This document shows positions 52,713 to 60,404 of a stretch of DNA of 64,000 nucleotides, piece after piece (positions within the stretch are counted from its first letter, which is position 1; every line of letters begins with the position of its first letter). The translations under genes were made by a program, and so were the position numbers. Origin of the DNA: CBDDEC01 sp965226785 (GTDB lineage Bacteria; Chloroflexota; Dehalococcoidia; UBA2979); assembly GCA_965226785.1 (NCBI GenBank), contig CBDDEC010000003.1, positions 62,001 through 126,000 on the forward strand, in the 5' to 3' direction. Below the pieces are notes generated by a model, which saw only the letters and a program-made list of their open reading frames with translations, was not told where the DNA came from and did not search any database.

Positions 52713-53887
52713 GGTGTGGCCTCCGCCTCCGACAGCACTTCCCGGAACAGGCCGCGCAGCTCGTCCGAGGGCTCCGCGCCGTGGCGGCCGCGGTAGTAGC
52801 GCGCGAAGAGATCCTCCGGCGTCAGCGTCGCGAACTCCGGCGCGGGCTCAGCGGCCGCCTCGCGCTCGTACGCCAGCCGCACGTCGACCACGTTCGGGAA
52901 CGCCTCGCGCACCTGCTCGGAGAGCCCGGGCTGCGGCGCGCCGACCTCCAGGACGGCGCGGATAAAGGCATCGCCCGCGTCCTCCGCGGCCGCCATCACA
53001 TCGTCGATCGTCCCGTGGAGTTCGACCAGCTCGCGCCCGGCCGTGAGCGGGATAGTGCGGTCATCGACGGGTCGCCCCGGCACCGCGTCGATGATGCGGA
53101 CGCCCTTCTGCTGCCCGCGCTCGCCGAAGTCGAGTTGCAGCAGCGAACCCGAGTACGCCGTCCTCGGCGTCGCCGGGTTCGCCATCACCTGCGGCTGGTG
53201 GATGTGCCCGAGCGCGACATACTGCGCCGTCGAGGGCAGCGCCTCCGGCGAGACGCCGTACGCCTGCGTGATGTGCAGCTTGCGCTCGGACCCATCGATG
53301 TCCGCCAGCACCGCGCCATCGACGAAGAGGTGACCGGCGATGAGATTGATCGTCTCGGTCGTGAACCCGGCGTCCGAAGGCTCAGCCATGTGCGCGTAGA
53401 TGCGCGCCACGGCGTCGTGGTAGTGCTTGCGTGCCTCCGGCTCGTCGGCCAGCACCTCGACGGCGTTGAGGGCGCGGCCCTCCGGCACCCACGGGATCGC
53501 CGCCACGCGCGCCACCTCGCCGCCGTGATCGAATGTGACGATGCCGCCGCGGTCACGCGGGCGCACCCGTGGCTGCACGTAGACGCCGAGCAGCTCGGAG
53601 AGCCGCCCGAGGGCTTCGAGCTTGCGCCCGCTGTCGTGGTTGCCTGCGATCAGCAGCACCTCGATGTCGCGCCCGATGAACTCGCGCAGCGCATCGAAGA
53701 GCAGGCGGTCGGACTCGGGCGATGGCGAGGTGCTGTCCCAGATGTCGCCGCAGACGAGCATCACCTGCACGTCCTCGGCGACCGCGATCTCGACCAGCTC
53801 GCCCAGCACTGCCTCGAACTCCGCCGCGCGGCTGCGGCCGCGCATCGTGCGCCCCAGATGCCAGTCCGCGGTGTGCAGGAAGCGCAT
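52709..53887 (-). CDS. sbcD: Exonuclease subunit SbcD (Mre11-like)
   Basis: A 392-residue Mn-dependent nuclease. All phosphoesterase motifs are visible: LHTADWHLGRT, VCGDIWDST, LLIAGNHDSGRKLEALG, IAGHLFVDGA and VALGHIHQPQ. The C-terminal region carries the capping and Rad50-binding segments. It sits 16 bases after HerA and overlaps sbcC, so all four proteins should be made together. Confidence 0.95.
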   Translation of the reverse strand: MRFLHTADWHLGRTMRGRSRAAEFEAVLGELVEIAVAEDVQVMLVCGDIWDSTSPSPESDRLLFDALREFIGRDIEVLLIAGNHDSGRKLEALGRLSELLGVYVQPRVRPRDRGGIVTFDHGGEVARVAAIPWVPEGRALNAVEVLADEPEARKHYHDAVARIYAHMAEPSDAGFTTETINLIAGHLFVDGAVLADIDGSERKLHITQAYGVSPEALPSTAQYVALGHIHQPQVMANPATPRTAYSGSLLQLDFGERGQQKGVRIIDAVPGRPVDDRTIPLTAGRELVELHGTIDDVMAAAEDAGDAFIRAVLEVGAPQPGLSEQVREAFPNVVDVRLAYEREAAAEPAPEFATLTPEDLFARYYRGRHGAEPSDELRGLFREVLSEAEATP

Positions 53888-53903
53888 CAGGCGAGCCCGA
53901 CCA

Positions 53904-55700
53904 TCAGTCGTCGAACCGATCGAGGATGTCCGCGCTCTCGACGCCGCCGGCGTCGGGCGCCGCCGCGAGGCTCGTCGGCGCGGGCGAGGCGGGCGCGGCC
54001 TCGGGCGCGACCTCGCTGGCCCGGGTCGCCCAAGAGGGGTGCGGGAACTGGACCAGCAGCGGCACCGGGATCTCCGGCTGCTGCACGATCATCGTGCCCG
54101 GCGTGAGCAGCGTGGCGCGGTCGCGCGCGGCTCCCAGGTAGCGGTACTCGCTGCGGGTCGCCTCGGCCGTGTCGAGCCTGCCGACCACGCGGAACGAGGC
54201 GTTGGCAACGATGCGTTGTTCGACCTCGGACGCCGTCTGCTGCGCCCCAATCAGGATCACGCCCAGCGAGCGACCGCGCTCGGCGATGTCGAGCAGCAGC
54301 TCCTTGATCGGGCTGCGCCCATCGCGCGGCGCGTACTTGTTGAGCTCGTCGACCATGACGAACGTCGGCGCTTGACGCCCGGCGACGCCTCGTCGCTCGC
54401 CGCGCTCCATCAGCTCGGCCAGCGTCACGCCGACGACGAAGCGCTGCGCCCGGTCGGGCAGGCGGTGCAGGTCGATCACCGTGACCTGCCGGTCGAGGGC
54501 GATCCGGTGCTCGTCCGCTGGCCCGAAGCCCGCGCCGCGGATCAGCGGCGCGACGTGCCGTTGCGCGCCACGGAGGCGTCGCAGGAACGCGCGCAGCGTC
54601 CCGCTGGCGGCGCCGCCGAAGCCCCCTGACCACGCGCCCGAGTTGCCGTCCTCGTCCGGCTCGAGCCGCGATTCGATCAGGTCGACCAGCGCGCCGAACG
54701 AGGAGACACGCTCGCCCTCGATCTCGATGTCGCCGTCCGCCAGCTCGAACGGCGTCTCGCCAGCGGCACGCGCGAGGCGCGCCGCGATGCCCTCGACGAC
54801 GTCGAACAGCTGGGACGCGTCGCTCTCCGGCTCGGCGAAGAGGTAGCGCAGGTAGCGCTTCTCGCAGAACTCGTGGAGCGTCCAGTAGCAGGCGGTCACG
54901 CCCACCTGCCGCGAGCCCGTGTCGGGTAGCGGCACCTCCCCTGGTCGCGTCGGTGCGTAGAACGCGACCGAGGCGAACGGCCCCGCCGGCAGCCCGAGCC
55001 CGGCGTACGCGGCGCGATCCTCGTCGGTCAGCTTCGCGTTCGGCTGGTCGAGGAACAGCAGGTCTTCGCCCTTAACGTTGAAGATCACCGCCCGCGCGTT
55101 CGCCGCGCGCTCGCGCAGCACGCCACCCTCGAACAGCGCGTAGAGCAGGTACGTGGCGTAGGAGGTCTTCGTGGCGACGCCGGAGATGCCGCTGATGTTG
55201 AGGTGCGCGCCCGCACTTCCATCGAGGAACTGAAGGTTGCCGTAGACGGGCTGCCCGGTGCGCGCGCGGCCCAGGGGCAGCAGCTCGTTGGGGTCCATGC
55301 GGTCGAAGGAGAGCGCGGTCGCGCGCGCATCGCCGCTCGCCAGCACGACCGCGGCGCCCGGCATCGGCGGCACGTATACCTCTGGGTCCACACGCGTGAC
55401 GGCGACATGCGCCGCCACGACCGGCGCGGCCGGCAGCGTCCCCTCCTCTGCCAGCGCGACGTCCGAGGTGAGCGTCACGCCCTCCTGGCGCGCCTGCACC
55501 TCGTCGACCACGCCGTAGATATCGATCGCGGCACCGTCTGGCAGCGTCGTCTGGACGTGCACCACATCGTCGAGCTGCAGGAAGCGCTCGGGGTCGACGA
55601 ACACCCAGAACCCGAGCGGCGTCGAGGCCTCGCCGGGCGTGCCCAGGACCAGGCCGCGGAACTCCTCCGCGCGATCTTCGCGGTGATGGTCAGCCGTCAT
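53904..55700 (-). CDS. herA: HerA-type DNA translocase/ATPase
   Basis: A 598-residue HerA/DUF87 ATPase. An N-terminal HAS-type barrel (about 15-120) precedes the RecA-like motor. Walker A is the unusual ISGISGVATKTS at about 169-180, Walker B is PTFVMVDELNKYAP, and the following RGRSLGVILIGAQQTASEVE has the family Gln. HerA hexamers drive the NurA nuclease along DNA. Its ATG overlaps the NurA stop (ATGA). The order NurA-HerA-SbcD-SbcC resembles the archaeal herA-mre11-rad50-nurA cluster. Confidence 0.92.
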   Translation of the reverse strand: MTADHHREDRAEEFRGLVLGTPGEASTPLGFWVFVDPERFLQLDDVVHVQTTLPDGAAIDIYGVVDEVQARQEGVTLTSDVALAEEGTLPAAPVVAAHVAVTRVDPEVYVPPMPGAAVVLASGDARATALSFDRMDPNELLPLGRARTGQPVYGNLQFLDGSAGAHLNISGISGVATKTSYATYLLYALFEGGVLRERAANARAVIFNVKGEDLLFLDQPNAKLTDEDRAAYAGLGLPAGPFASVAFYAPTRPGEVPLPDTGSRQVGVTACYWTLHEFCEKRYLRYLFAEPESDASQLFDVVEGIAARLARAAGETPFELADGDIEIEGERVSSFGALVDLIESRLEPDEDGNSGAWSGGFGGAASGTLRAFLRRLRGAQRHVAPLIRGAGFGPADEHRIALDRQVTVIDLHRLPDRAQRFVVGVTLAELMERGERRGVAGRQAPTFVMVDELNKYAPRDGRSPIKELLLDIAERGRSLGVILIGAQQTASEVEQRIVANASFRVVGRLDTAEATRSEYRYLGAARDRATLLTPGTMIVQQPEIPVPLLVQFPHPSWATRASEVAPEAAPASPAPTSLAAAPDAGGVESADILDRFDD

Positions 55701-56707
55701 GTCAGCGCCTCCTCGCGTGCACTCGCCGCGACCGAGGAAGCGAGCAGCCGGGCTATGTAGCGACGGTCGCCCAGGCGGTGCGTGAGCTGGTCCTCGAGCG
55801 CGCCGACCGGCGTCAGGTTGTGCGGCGCGCGCGCGTCGCGGGCCGGCGACGACGCGAGTCGAGGCAGCAGCGCCGCCGTTTGGTCCGCCAGCTCCACCGC
55901 CGCCGCCACCGGCAGCGCCGCCGACGACTCGAGGCGCATCACGCGACCGAGCGGATGCACATGAGCGCCCAACGAGGCGGGGGCAACGAGCGCGATGAAC
56001 CAGGAGTAGCGGCCCTCGTCAGTCGTGAACGCCCCCTCTGACGGTGGAATGTGGAACAGCGGAGAGCGCTCGCCGGCGTTCAGGCCGGGCAGCAGCTCCA
56101 CCTCGGCGGGCGTCACGTACCACTCCTGCAGTCGCTTCACGTAGCCGACGACGCGCCGGCCGGGCGACCGCAGCGAGCGCAGCGGGCCATCGACGAGCGT
56201 GATTGCCGACTCGTCGCGCGAGATCTCCTGTGCCAGCAGCGACTCGTCGTCGAGCATGGCGCGGTTGAGCGCCGCCACCAGTTCGTTCGCCGAGGCGGCG
56301 TGCTTCACCGGCCGCGACTGGAATTGCAACGAGGCCGCGCCCGCCCGCAGCGTCCGGTCCTCGCCCGCCTCGCCGGAGTGCAGGTACCGCCGCTCGACGC
56401 GCGTCCACTCCTCGAGGATGCGCGCGCCCCGGCCGTCGCCGCCTCCGACTGCGCCCACGGCGTAGCTGCCAAACAGCCCGTGTCGCGGCCACCCGTCGAG
56501 GCCGTCCTCCATCGAATACGCCTCGACGCGCCGCACGCCGTCGACGATCCGCCAGGCGGGCAGCGCGTCGAGCGTGGGCGTCACCGGCGACCAGACCGGG
56601 CGCTCGACGGTGATGTCGACCGGCCCCGAGAGCAGCGCGCCCTCATCCGCGTCGAACTGCATCGACGTTCCGAATTCTGGTTGCCAGGGCAGTAGTCGAA
56701 GGGTCAA
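55697..56707 (-). CDS. nurA: NurA-domain nuclease
   Basis: About 336 residues. The NurA features seen are ESAITLVDGPLRSLRS, the first acidic active-site motif, RRVVGYVKRLQEWYV, and HVHPLGRVMRLESSAALPVA. A 5'-3' nuclease acting with HerA is expected. The N-terminal residues LTLRLLPWQPEFGTSMQFDA look conserved, so TTG 56707 is proposed as start; ATG 56661-56663 is the alternative. Frame upstream of 56707 runs into the divergent promoter region and is not protein-like. Confidence 0.85.
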   Translation of the reverse strand: MTLRLLPWQPEFGTSMQFDADEGALLSGPVDITVERPVWSPVTPTLDALPAWRIVDGVRRVEAYSMEDGLDGWPRHGLFGSYAVGAVGGGDGRGARILEEWTRVERRYLHSGEAGEDRTLRAGAASLQFQSRPVKHAASANELVAALNRAMLDDESLLAQEISRDESAITLVDGPLRSLRSPGRRVVGYVKRLQEWYVTPAEVELLPGLNAGERSPLFHIPPSEGAFTTDEGRYSWFIALVAPASLGAHVHPLGRVMRLESSAALPVAAAVELADQTAALLPRLASSPARDARAPHNLTPVGALEDQLTHRLGDRRYIARLLASSVAASAREEALT

Positions 56708-56887
56708 AACGAGGCTTCCCGGGCGGGGAGTCCGGAGTGCCGGCAGTATAGCAGCAGAACAATAGTTCGGCGCAGGCGCGCAGCGGTTGCGGCTGGGACC
56801 ACGACGCATAGCAAGCCCCGTTCGCGCGACCCCGCCCCAGGGCGTATCACTCCCATCAGGTCGGTCCACCTGAAGGGTCCACGCGAC

Positions 56888-57214
56888 GTGTCCGTCGAGG
56901 AGCAGCTCCTGCGCGCCATCCACGCGCGGTATCTCTTGTCAGCGCGCTATCAGGGGCATCTCCGCCTCCTGGCGCCGCACGCCCTCGGCCACACCGCCGA
57001 GGGCGCGCTGATGCTGCTCTCGGTCCAGGTCGGCGGCGCGAGCGGCACCGGTCTGACCGCGCCGCCGCAAGAAAACTGGCGCTGCATGAGAGTCGCCCGG
57101 CTCGAGGATCTGCAGGTGCTGGCCACCTCGTTCGTCTCCTCCGAGCGTTACGACCGAAGGCAGACCTGCATCGCCACGCTGCTGGCCGACGTGCACGGCG
57201 CGCTCCCCTTCTGA
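56888..57214 (+). CDS. WYL-like domain protein (stand-alone)
   Basis: A 108-residue protein: EEQLLRAIHARYLLSARYQG, HLRLLAPHALGHTAEGALML and RCMRVARLEDLQVLATSF follow the order of a WYL domain (ligand-sensing beta-barrel) without any HTH. Stand-alone WYL-like proteins often modulate DNA-related or defence systems. It is divergent from the NurA-HerA-SbcDC operon, 180 bases away, so an accessory or regulatory link is possible but unproven. GTG start. Confidence 0.72.
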   Translation: MSVEEQLLRAIHARYLLSARYQGHLRLLAPHALGHTAEGALMLLSVQVGGASGTGLTAPPQENWRCMRVARLEDLQVLATSFVSSERYDRRQTCIATLLADVHGALPF

Positions 57215-57262
57215 CCGGCCGCGCACGCTGCCCACAGGCCGCGGCTCACCTACCCTCGACGC

Positions 57263-58027
57263 ATGGCTGGCCACGACCCCGATCGCCCGCAGCAACTCTT
57301 CGAGGCAGAGGCCGAAGGGGGTGCCGAACGCGCGGGCTACGTCCGCCAGATGTTCGGCGAGATTTCCGGCCGCTACGACCTGATGAACACGCTGATGACC
57401 GCCGGCCGCCACCATGCCTGGCGGCGCGTCGCCGCACGCGCCCTCGTGCGGCCCGGCGATCGCATCGTCGATGTTGGCTGTGGCACCGGCGACCTCTCGT
57501 TCGCCTGCCTCGAGGCCGGCGCCTCTGCGGTCACGGGGCTCGATTTCGCGCCGGCGATGGTCGCGCGCTCGCGCCAGAAGGCCAGCGCGCGCGGCATCGA
57601 GGTAGCGGCAGCTAGCGCCTTCGGCGTCGGCGACGCGACGCAGCTACCGCTCGCGGATGCCTCGGTCGATGGCTGGTGCTCGGCGTTCGTCGTACGCAAT
57701 ATCCCGGAGCTCGACACGGCGCTCGCGGAGGCGCACCGCGTGCTGCGACCGGGCGGCCGGCTGGCCGTCCTCGAGATCCCGCGCATGGATCGAGGTCTGC
57801 TCCGGCCGCTCGCGCGCGTCCACTTCCAGCACGTCATCCCCCGCCTCGGCCGGCTGATCTCGGGCCACCGCAGCGCCTACACCTACCTGCCGGTCTCCGT
57901 CGACCACTTCCTCACGCCCGAGGAGTTCTCCGAAGCCCTGGACGCCGCGGACTTCGATGTCACGCTGGTGCGACGCCTGATGTTCGGTACGGTCGCGCTG
58001 CACGTGGCGGAGAAGCGCGAGGCGTAG
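57263..58027 (+). CDS. menG: Demethylmenaquinone/ubiquinone methyltransferase, UbiE/MenG family
   Basis: A 254-residue SAM methyltransferase. FGEISGRYDLMNTLMTAGRH is the UbiE/MenG N-terminal signature, RIVDVGCGTGDLSFACLEAG the SAM site, and FVVRNIPELDTALAEAHRVL with HRVLRPGGRLAVLEIPRMDR the second signature. It makes the last step of menaquinone (or ubiquinone). TACCCT at 57251-57256 lies six bases before the ATG, so the mRNA may be leaderless. Confidence 0.92.
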   Translation: MAGHDPDRPQQLFEAEAEGGAERAGYVRQMFGEISGRYDLMNTLMTAGRHHAWRRVAARALVRPGDRIVDVGCGTGDLSFACLEAGASAVTGLDFAPAMVARSRQKASARGIEVAAASAFGVGDATQLPLADASVDGWCSAFVVRNIPELDTALAEAHRVLRPGGRLAVLEIPRMDRGLLRPLARVHFQHVIPRLGRLISGHRSAYTYLPVSVDHFLTPEEFSEALDAADFDVTLVRRLMFGTVALHVAEKREA

Positions 58028-58284
58028 CTACCGACACCACAACGCGCGCCCCCCGAACGCGCGAGTCGCGAGAGCGGATGGCACCGCACGGCAGCTCGGT
58101 CGGGAGCGGTGGTGCCCCGGCCGCTCCGACCGGGCGCGGTGCAGCCCGCAGGCCGCTCCGGCGGGGGCGGCGAAGCTGCTCCTCTTGGGAGCGTGGGGCC
58201 GAAGCCCCGCAACCTCCGGGGGTGGGTGGGTCTACCAAGAGATCCAGCCGCGCCGAAGGCGCGTCACTTCCTCCCACGCGCCCG
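58028..58284. terminator. Hairpin-dense convergent intergenic region
   Basis: Between the convergent menG and globin genes lie several GC hairpins. They include GGGGC-CGAA-GCCCC at 58195-58208 and the perfect CGCGCC-GAA-GGCGCG at 58249-58263, plus the GCTCC-TCTTG-GGAGC type loop at 58178-58192. They can end transcription from both sides. No T runs follow, and no tRNA or known RNA family is recognised. Confidence 0.6.
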
Positions 58285-58761
58285 CTACTCCAGCCGGTCG
58301 TCCTCCAGCGGCTCGCGCGGCACGTCCTCGCCCGCGTTCGCCATGTGCTTCGCCAGCGGGCCGAGCCCGGCCATGATCTCCGCGAACTCCGGCTCCTCGA
58401 CGCCGGCCGCCCGCAAGGCGTCGCCCATGTGCTTGAGCCAGCGGCCGACCGCCTGATCGTCGATCACGAACGGGAAGTGCCGGCGACGCAGTCGAGGATG
58501 CCCGTAGCGCTCCGAGTACCGCTGCTCACCGCCGAGCCACTGCTCGAGGAACAGCAGCTGCTTCGCCCGTCCCTCGTCGAGGTCGCCCGGGAAGATCGGG
58601 CGCAGGACCGGGTCGAGTTCTACGCGGTCGTAGAAGTCCTTGACGACACGCTCCACCGTCGGGCGGCCGCCGATGCGCTCAAACAGCGCCGCCTGGCGAC
58701 GCGCGCGCGTACGCGGTTGGATCGGCCGCGGCGCCGGCTGCTCGAACGGGCGGTCACTCAT
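58285..58761 (-). CDS. Truncated haemoglobin (group II/trHbO type)
   Basis: About 158 residues. After a charged tail comes LFERIGGRPTVERVVKDFYD, then FFLEQW-like LLFLEQWLGGEQRYSER, and the GHPRLRRRHFPFVIDDQAVG block containing the proximal His, followed by RWLKHMGDALRAAG. These are trHb group II hallmarks, so oxygen or NO chemistry is expected. Its start overlaps the preceding small Cys protein gene by eight bases, placing both in one unit. Confidence 0.92.
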   Translation of the reverse strand: MSDRPFEQPAPRPIQPRTRARRQAALFERIGGRPTVERVVKDFYDRVELDPVLRPIFPGDLDEGRAKQLLFLEQWLGGEQRYSERYGHPRLRRRHFPFVIDDQAVGRWLKHMGDALRAAGVEEPEFAEIMAGLGPLAKHMANAGEDVPREPLEDDRLE

Positions 58762-58951
58762 CGTCGCGCTCCCGCCGCGGCTCGAAGCCCTCGCAATGCT
58801 GCACCGGCAGCCGTGGGTAGCGCGCATAGGCGGCGTCGAGGTCGGAACGACCGCAACGCAAGTATTGCGGTCCGCGCGCGCTCGGCACCGCCGAGGCGAA
58901 GCGGCAGGCCCCGCAGAGCCCAGTGGCCGTCAGCGTCGGGCGTTGGGACAT
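58754..58951 (-). CDS. Small Cys-rich protein of unknown function
   Basis: A 65-residue protein with a recognisable small-family pattern: LCGACRFASAVPSARGPQYL, RCGRSDLDAAYARYPRLPV, QHCEGFEP. Four Cys in the order CxxC...C...C suggest a zinc or iron-sulfur knuckle. It is the first gene of a two-gene unit with the truncated haemoglobin, so a role in its maturation or redox partnering is possible (inference). Confidence 0.7.
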   Translation of the reverse strand: MSQRPTLTATGLCGACRFASAVPSARGPQYLRCGRSDLDAAYARYPRLPVQHCEGFEPRRERDDE

Positions 58952-58954
58952 CGT

Positions 58955-58982
58955 TTGCTCTCTCGCCCTCGTCGGCTACAGT
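58955..58982 (+). promoter_or_regulatory. Promoter candidate for the selenoprotein gene
   Basis: TTGCTC (58955-58960) and TACAGT (58977-58982) are separated by 16 bases and point towards the selenoprotein gene 140 bases downstream. The start codon of the divergent small Cys protein lies just upstream, at 58951. Confidence 0.5.
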
Positions 58983-59122
58983 TGCCCCGCGCTGACGACA
59001 TCGCGGCGACCGCATGAGTCTCGCGGTTCCGGTTCCGACCGCCTCGAACGTGACAGCGCGCACCTACGGTGAGCCCTGCGTCGACGATCATCGCACCACA
59101 CTGGGAAGCGAGCGATGCGTAG

Positions 59123-60133
59123 ATGACCAACCCGCCCGACGAAGTCCGCCCGACGATGCGCTCCCCCGACTCGGAAGACTTTCCGACCGGGCCCGACCTC
59201 GGCCAACGCCTGCCGGACATCACGCTCTCCGACCAGCACGGCAACGCCGTCAACATCGAGGAGGCGCGCGGCGAGGGACGTGCACTCGTCATGTTCCATC
59301 GCTCGGTCCGATGGTGACCGTTCTGCCGCTCGCAGCTCGTGCAGCTGCAAAAGAACCTCGAGGACTTCCAGGCCGCCGGCATCGCGATCTTCGCGATCTC
59401 GTACGACCGGGTTGAGGCGCAGGCGGCCTTCGCCGAGGAGTTCGGCATCACCTACCCGCTCCTCGCCGATCCCGACCACGCGGTGATCGAGGCGACAGGC
59501 ATCCTCAATACGCTGGTGCGGCCAGAGGAGGAGGGTGTCTACGGCGTGCCCTTCCCCGGCTCCTACATGATCGGCCCCGACGGCACCGTCGAGGAGAAGC
59601 TCTTCTTCCAGCACTACCGCACGAGGCCTTCCGCCGCGACCGTTCTGCGCGATGGGTTCGGCATCGATTTCGAACTGCACAACCATCCTCGCGCGGACGT
59701 CGAGAGCGACGGCGTGCGCATCGCTGCCACGTTCGGCGGCGAGTCGATCGTGTATGCGGAGGCCTCGACGCTCTATGTCGACATCGACATCGACGAGGGA
59801 CTGCACCTCTACGGCCAGCCGATCCCGGAGGGCTACATCGCCACCGCGGTGACGGTCGCGGCGCCCGAGGGCATCGTCATCGGCGAGGCTTCGTATCCGC
59901 CGACTGTGCCCTTCCATGTCGCGGACATCGACGCCGAGTTCCTGGCCTTCGAGGGCGACATCTGCATCCGCGTCCCGGTACGCGTGGAGCTCACCGAGGC
60001 CGAATCGTTCACCCTCGACGTGACAGTGAGTTACCAGGCCTGCAACGACCGCGAGTGCTATCTCCCGCAGCGGCGCGAGCTCCAACTCGTGGTTCCGATC
60101 GAGAGCCTGAACCGCCCTCCACGCCGCGACTAG
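59123..60133 (+). CDS. Selenocysteine-containing peroxiredoxin fused to a DsbD-alpha-like domain
   Basis: The frame from ATG 59123 runs 336 codons to TAG 60131 with one internal TGA at 59315-59317. It falls exactly where redoxins of this type have their catalytic Cys: FHRSVRW-U65-PFCRSQLVQL, giving UxxC (WUPFC). Residues 20-190 are an AhpC/TSA-type fold (IAIFAISYDRVEAQAAFAEE, GITYPLLADPDHAVI). Residues about 205-336 resemble the N-terminal domain of DsbD, with C307-x4-C312 in YQACNDRECYLPQ. Downstream sequence is fully conserved-looking, so read-through as Sec is favoured. A mistaken TGC is the alternative. GGGAAG lies just ahead of a three-codon minicistron (ATG CGT AGA TGA) that overlaps the start. 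No sel genes are in the window. Confidence 0.82.
59332..59348 (+). promoter_or_regulatory. SECIS-like hairpin after the in-frame TGA
   Basis: GCAGCT-CGTGC-AGCTGC forms a perfect 6-bp stem with a five-base loop beginning CG. The loop starts 21 bases after the TGA. Bacterial SECIS elements lie in the coding sequence just downstream of UGA, with a small apical loop carrying a G among its first bases, about 16-37 bases away, which this matches. Confidence 0.65.
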
Positions 60134-60287
60134 CAAGCGCCAGCTTCACGCGCTGAGTGCTGGCATGAGTCCCGGAGCCTGCGTTGGTAACCCCCGAGGC
60201 CTGGCCGACAAACATCAGGGTGCTCCCTGACCGCATTCGGCCCGTCGTGGTCGCACGTACGGCCCGTGGTTTGGTAGGATAGGTGCA
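60134..60287. other. Short gap with the helicase-operon promoter
   Basis: TAGGAT at 60275-60280 is a -10 box placed seven bases before ATG 60288. No gene is seen before it. Confidence 0.5.
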
Positions 60288-60404
60288 ATGACACCGACTC
60301 CCGCGACGTTAGCGCGCGGACACAGATACCACCCGCAAATCACATCGAACCCGAATCCGAGTCCGCGAGCCGTCGTCAAGCGCCACCCCGGGGATCCAGC
60401 GTGA
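60288..60404 (+). CDS. Leaderless 38-codon ORF coupled to the helicase
   Basis: ATG 60288 follows the -10 box TAGGAT (60275-60280) by seven bases, so transcription should begin at or next to it. The frame MTPTPATLARGHRYHPQITS continues to TGA 60402-60404, which overlaps the helicase GTG (GTGA). It has no recognisable domain and is Pro/Arg-rich. A leader peptide that controls helicase translation by coupling is the simplest reading. A longer untranslated leader with a chance ORF is the alternative. Confidence 0.55.
   Translation: MTPTPATLARGHRYHPQITSNPNPSPRAVVKRHPGDPA

Noticed and set aside
58028..58284. tRNA-Sec or other structured RNA in the hairpin-rich gap
   Set aside because: No TCA anticodon arm or long acceptor/variable arm is found; hairpins fit terminators.
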